DNA from: Adiantum capillus-veneris | Lineage: Eukaryota; Streptophyta; Polypodiopsida; Polypodiales; Pteridaceae | Assembly (NCBI GenBank): GCA_014529385.2 | Contig: CM043969.1 | Location: 34,302,446 to 34,366,445 of the forward strand | Direction: 5' to 3' | DNA length: 64,000 nt | In this document: positions 62,456 to 64,000 of the stretch, one piece after another | Numbering within the stretch: the first letter of the stretch is position 1 | How the letters are laid out: each line of letters starts with the position of its first letter | The notes under the pieces: generated by a model | Seen by the model: the letters and a program-made list of their open reading frames with translations, nothing else | The model's database searches: none | What the model was told of the DNA's origin: nothing | Program-made: the position numbers and the translations under genes

Positions 62456-63415
62456 TTGTCACCCCCTAGAGAAACAACACCCCCACCCCGAGCACCAGCC
62501 CTACCAACACAAATTCTACGTCCGCCACAATCACCACTTACAATCATCCTACGCCCACCATCAATTGATACCCGCACACCAAGTATCATTGGTCTTGTAG
62601 AAGAGGTCAAAATGAGTGTAATAGAAGAAGGATTAAGTAAGAAGACTAGTCAAAGAACTGAAGCAGTGGAACAAGAGGTTAAAGAATCAAAAGATGCTAC
62701 GCAAGTGGGGGAGGTAAGTCAAGAAAATTGTGTTACAAATGTGAGTACATCTTTAACCTTGGATGAAATAGGCACCAAAGCGATCAATCGACAGCATTGG
62801 GCAATAAGGGTAAGAAGGTGTAAAGTGTTGATTAGGCCTCGTCAGAGTAAGAGGAATGCAAAGGTCATGAAAGATACAAGAGAAGAGGAAAACCAGCCTG
62901 TTAGCAAGGCTTTGCAGAAGATGGACAACATATCAAGCAAAGGGGAGGGCTTTGAAAATGGAAGCCTGTGCACCAGCATGGACCCAGGACAGTGTAGCAA
63001 GCTAAAGGAATCTTGCATCAAGGCAGTTTCACTAGAGGACCATAACAAAGAGGTAAGTATGACTGAAGGTTTGGAGTTGGATATTTCTCCAGAGGCTTGG
63101 CAGCCGAGCAAGATTTTATTGTGTAGTGTTATAGACTTGGAGATGGGTAATGCCTCTAGTCTACTGAAAGATGTTATAAACTTGGAGAGGGGTAATGCCT
63201 CCAGTTTATGTGAGGGTGTTCATAGTAAGTTTGATGATCAATATGTTGCCAACCTTTTAAGGATGTTCCAAACTCCTCCACAACACAGCATTGTGTTTGC
63301 ATGGGATGCATCAGACCTATGGCTATGGCTAGCTACTATAACATATAGAGAGAAGATCAGCATGGAGATAAGAGCAAAGGAGCCATGGATAGACAAAAGC
63401 CTGATAGAAGAATGA
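62456..63415 (+). CDS. Element D: novel ORF replacing protease-RT, 319 codons
   Basis: In frame with gag, it begins in the shared Pro-rich linker (PPPRAPALPTQILRPP) and after about 62,550 is unrelated to A. It is Lys/Glu/Ser-rich, with a tandem motif (VIDLEMGNASSLLKD and VINLERGNASSLCEG) and a C-terminal IVFAWDASDLWLWLATITY. I recognise no family. It could be captured host sequence or an element-specific protein. It ends at TGA 63,413 next to an overlapping frame. Confidence 0.5.
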   Translation: MSPPRETTPPPRAPALPTQILRPPQSPLTIILRPPSIDTRTPSIIGLVEEVKMSVIEEGLSKKTSQRTEAVEQEVKESKDATQVGEVSQENCVTNVSTSLTLDEIGTKAINRQHWAIRVRRCKVLIRPRQSKRNAKVMKDTREEENQPVSKALQKMDNISSKGEGFENGSLCTSMDPGQCSKLKESCIKAVSLEDHNKEVSMTEGLELDISPEAWQPSKILLCSVIDLEMGNASSLLKDVINLERGNASSLCEGVHSKFDDQYVANLLRMFQTPPQHSIVFAWDASDLWLWLATITYREKISMEIRAKEPWIDKSLIEE

Positions 63416-64000
63416 AGACCTCGTTCGAAATTTGGTACAATTTTTTACAAATAGTGCATCCTCTCTTTGGAGAAAGGTAAGTGGATTCCGCTTGTATTTA
63501 AGCCGCAAGGTGGGTGGCTTGCTATTAGCATCAGTAAAGGAAGTTGACATGTTTGAGCACACCCAAAAGAAGCATGATATGCTTGCAGTTTTTTCTAGTC
63601 ATGGCAGTAAGCAGGATTCTGAAGACAACTTGAGCTCACCACACCAACAAGGCGGCCATATATGGTGGATTCTTGGTACACTCTTGGGAATCACAATTTT
63701 CAGTTCTGTCTTTGCAGGAGCCAAGATGCTCATTTCCTCTCTCGCTACTGGTGGTTACAAATTTGGTCCAATTTGGCATGCAAATTTTATTGTTCGGACA
63801 CTGCAGACAATGATCCTATTTTTCACTTGGGATCCAGGAGGACACTGGCACAAAGTTCTGGAAGCCATGGGCTTCCCCTTTAATCAACCGACACTATTCC
63901 AAGGAACAAGCTATCACCCGGACCTGTTACAGATTCATGAATATCCCAGAAATCTCACCAATGGCCAAATGGAATGGCTAATTCAGAAGGCAACTCGATA
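63408..64000 (+). CDS. Element D: open frame with a membrane segment, running off the window
   Basis: 197 codons without a stop in the +1 frame relative to the preceding ORF. It reads NEDLVRNLVQFFTNSASSLW, VKEVDMFEHTQKKHDM, a hydrophobic helix IWWILGTLLGITIFSSVFAG, then FGPIWHANFIVRTLQTMILF and TWDPGGHWHKVLEAMGFPFN. A first ATG could be at 63,550 (MFEHTQ). One or two membrane passes are likely. An envelope-like protein is one possibility known from some plant Ty3/gypsy elements, and captured host coding sequence is another. The frame is incomplete, so neither can be decided. Confidence 0.45.

Larger units (their letters stand above)
59078..64000 (+). mobile_element. Element D: A-family LTR element with pol replaced (incomplete)
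   Basis: 5' LTR 59,078-60,759, primer site, three pre-gag ORFs and gag, all closely matching A. Sequence identity with A stops near 62,550 inside the Pro-rich linker. Downstream there is no protease or RT but unrelated ORFs to the window end. The 3' LTR is outside. I infer a non-autonomous derivative that keeps Gag and replaces pol. Confidence 0.85.

Overview
The window is plant nuclear DNA made almost entirely of retrotransposons plus one block of transferred plastid DNA. No ordinary host gene was recognised. The plastid-derived genes (trnN-ndhF, psbC, psbD, trnT, trnfM, rps14) show a land-plant source. The trnT-GGU/trnfM-CAU adjacency with psbD on the same strand as rps14, and an ACG in place of the psbC ATG, fit a fern or another heavily RNA-editing plant better than a seed plant. 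This assignment is an inference.

Left half (1-34,796) is a Russian doll of LTR elements. (1) The outermost, F (minus strand), is a decayed Ty3/gypsy element with gag, protease, RT, integrase and an extra archaeal-type RNase H lying after integrase. (2) X (5,590-33,107, minus, 4-bp target duplication GCGA) sits in the gag of F; it has 2.2-kb LTRs and no recognisable pol. (3) Three insertions sit inside X: solo LTR E (9,111-10,632), element G (12,700-21,620, 5-bp duplication GGCCT) and element A (21,904-31,193, plus strand). G has almost identical LTRs and an unbroken 1726-codon Gag-protease ORF but no RT or integrase. A is a Tat-like Ty3/gypsy element with gag, pro, RT, RNase H, a second RNase H and integrase, all recognisable but interrupted.

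Middle (34,797-49,738): two copies of one LINE flank a mosaic plastid insertion of about 7 kb. The first copy is 5'-truncated and embedded in (CT)n; the second is near full length with ORF1 and an endonuclease-RT ORF2. The plastid block joins psbC in frame to ndhF, carries a deleted psbD, and is split by solo LTR C of the same family as A.

Right (49,739-64,000): about 3 kb with nothing recognisable, a Ty1/copia RT fragment, element Y (a relative of X encoding the same unrecognised protein), a LINE 3' fragment, and the 5' part of element D. D shares LTR, pre-gag ORFs and gag with A, but the region after gag is replaced by unrelated ORFs, one with a membrane segment, running off the window.

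The two most unusual items are the X/Y pair of pol-less elements sharing a conserved unknown protein, and the G and D elements, which keep Gag but have lost or replaced pol and so presumably depend on enzymes from other elements.
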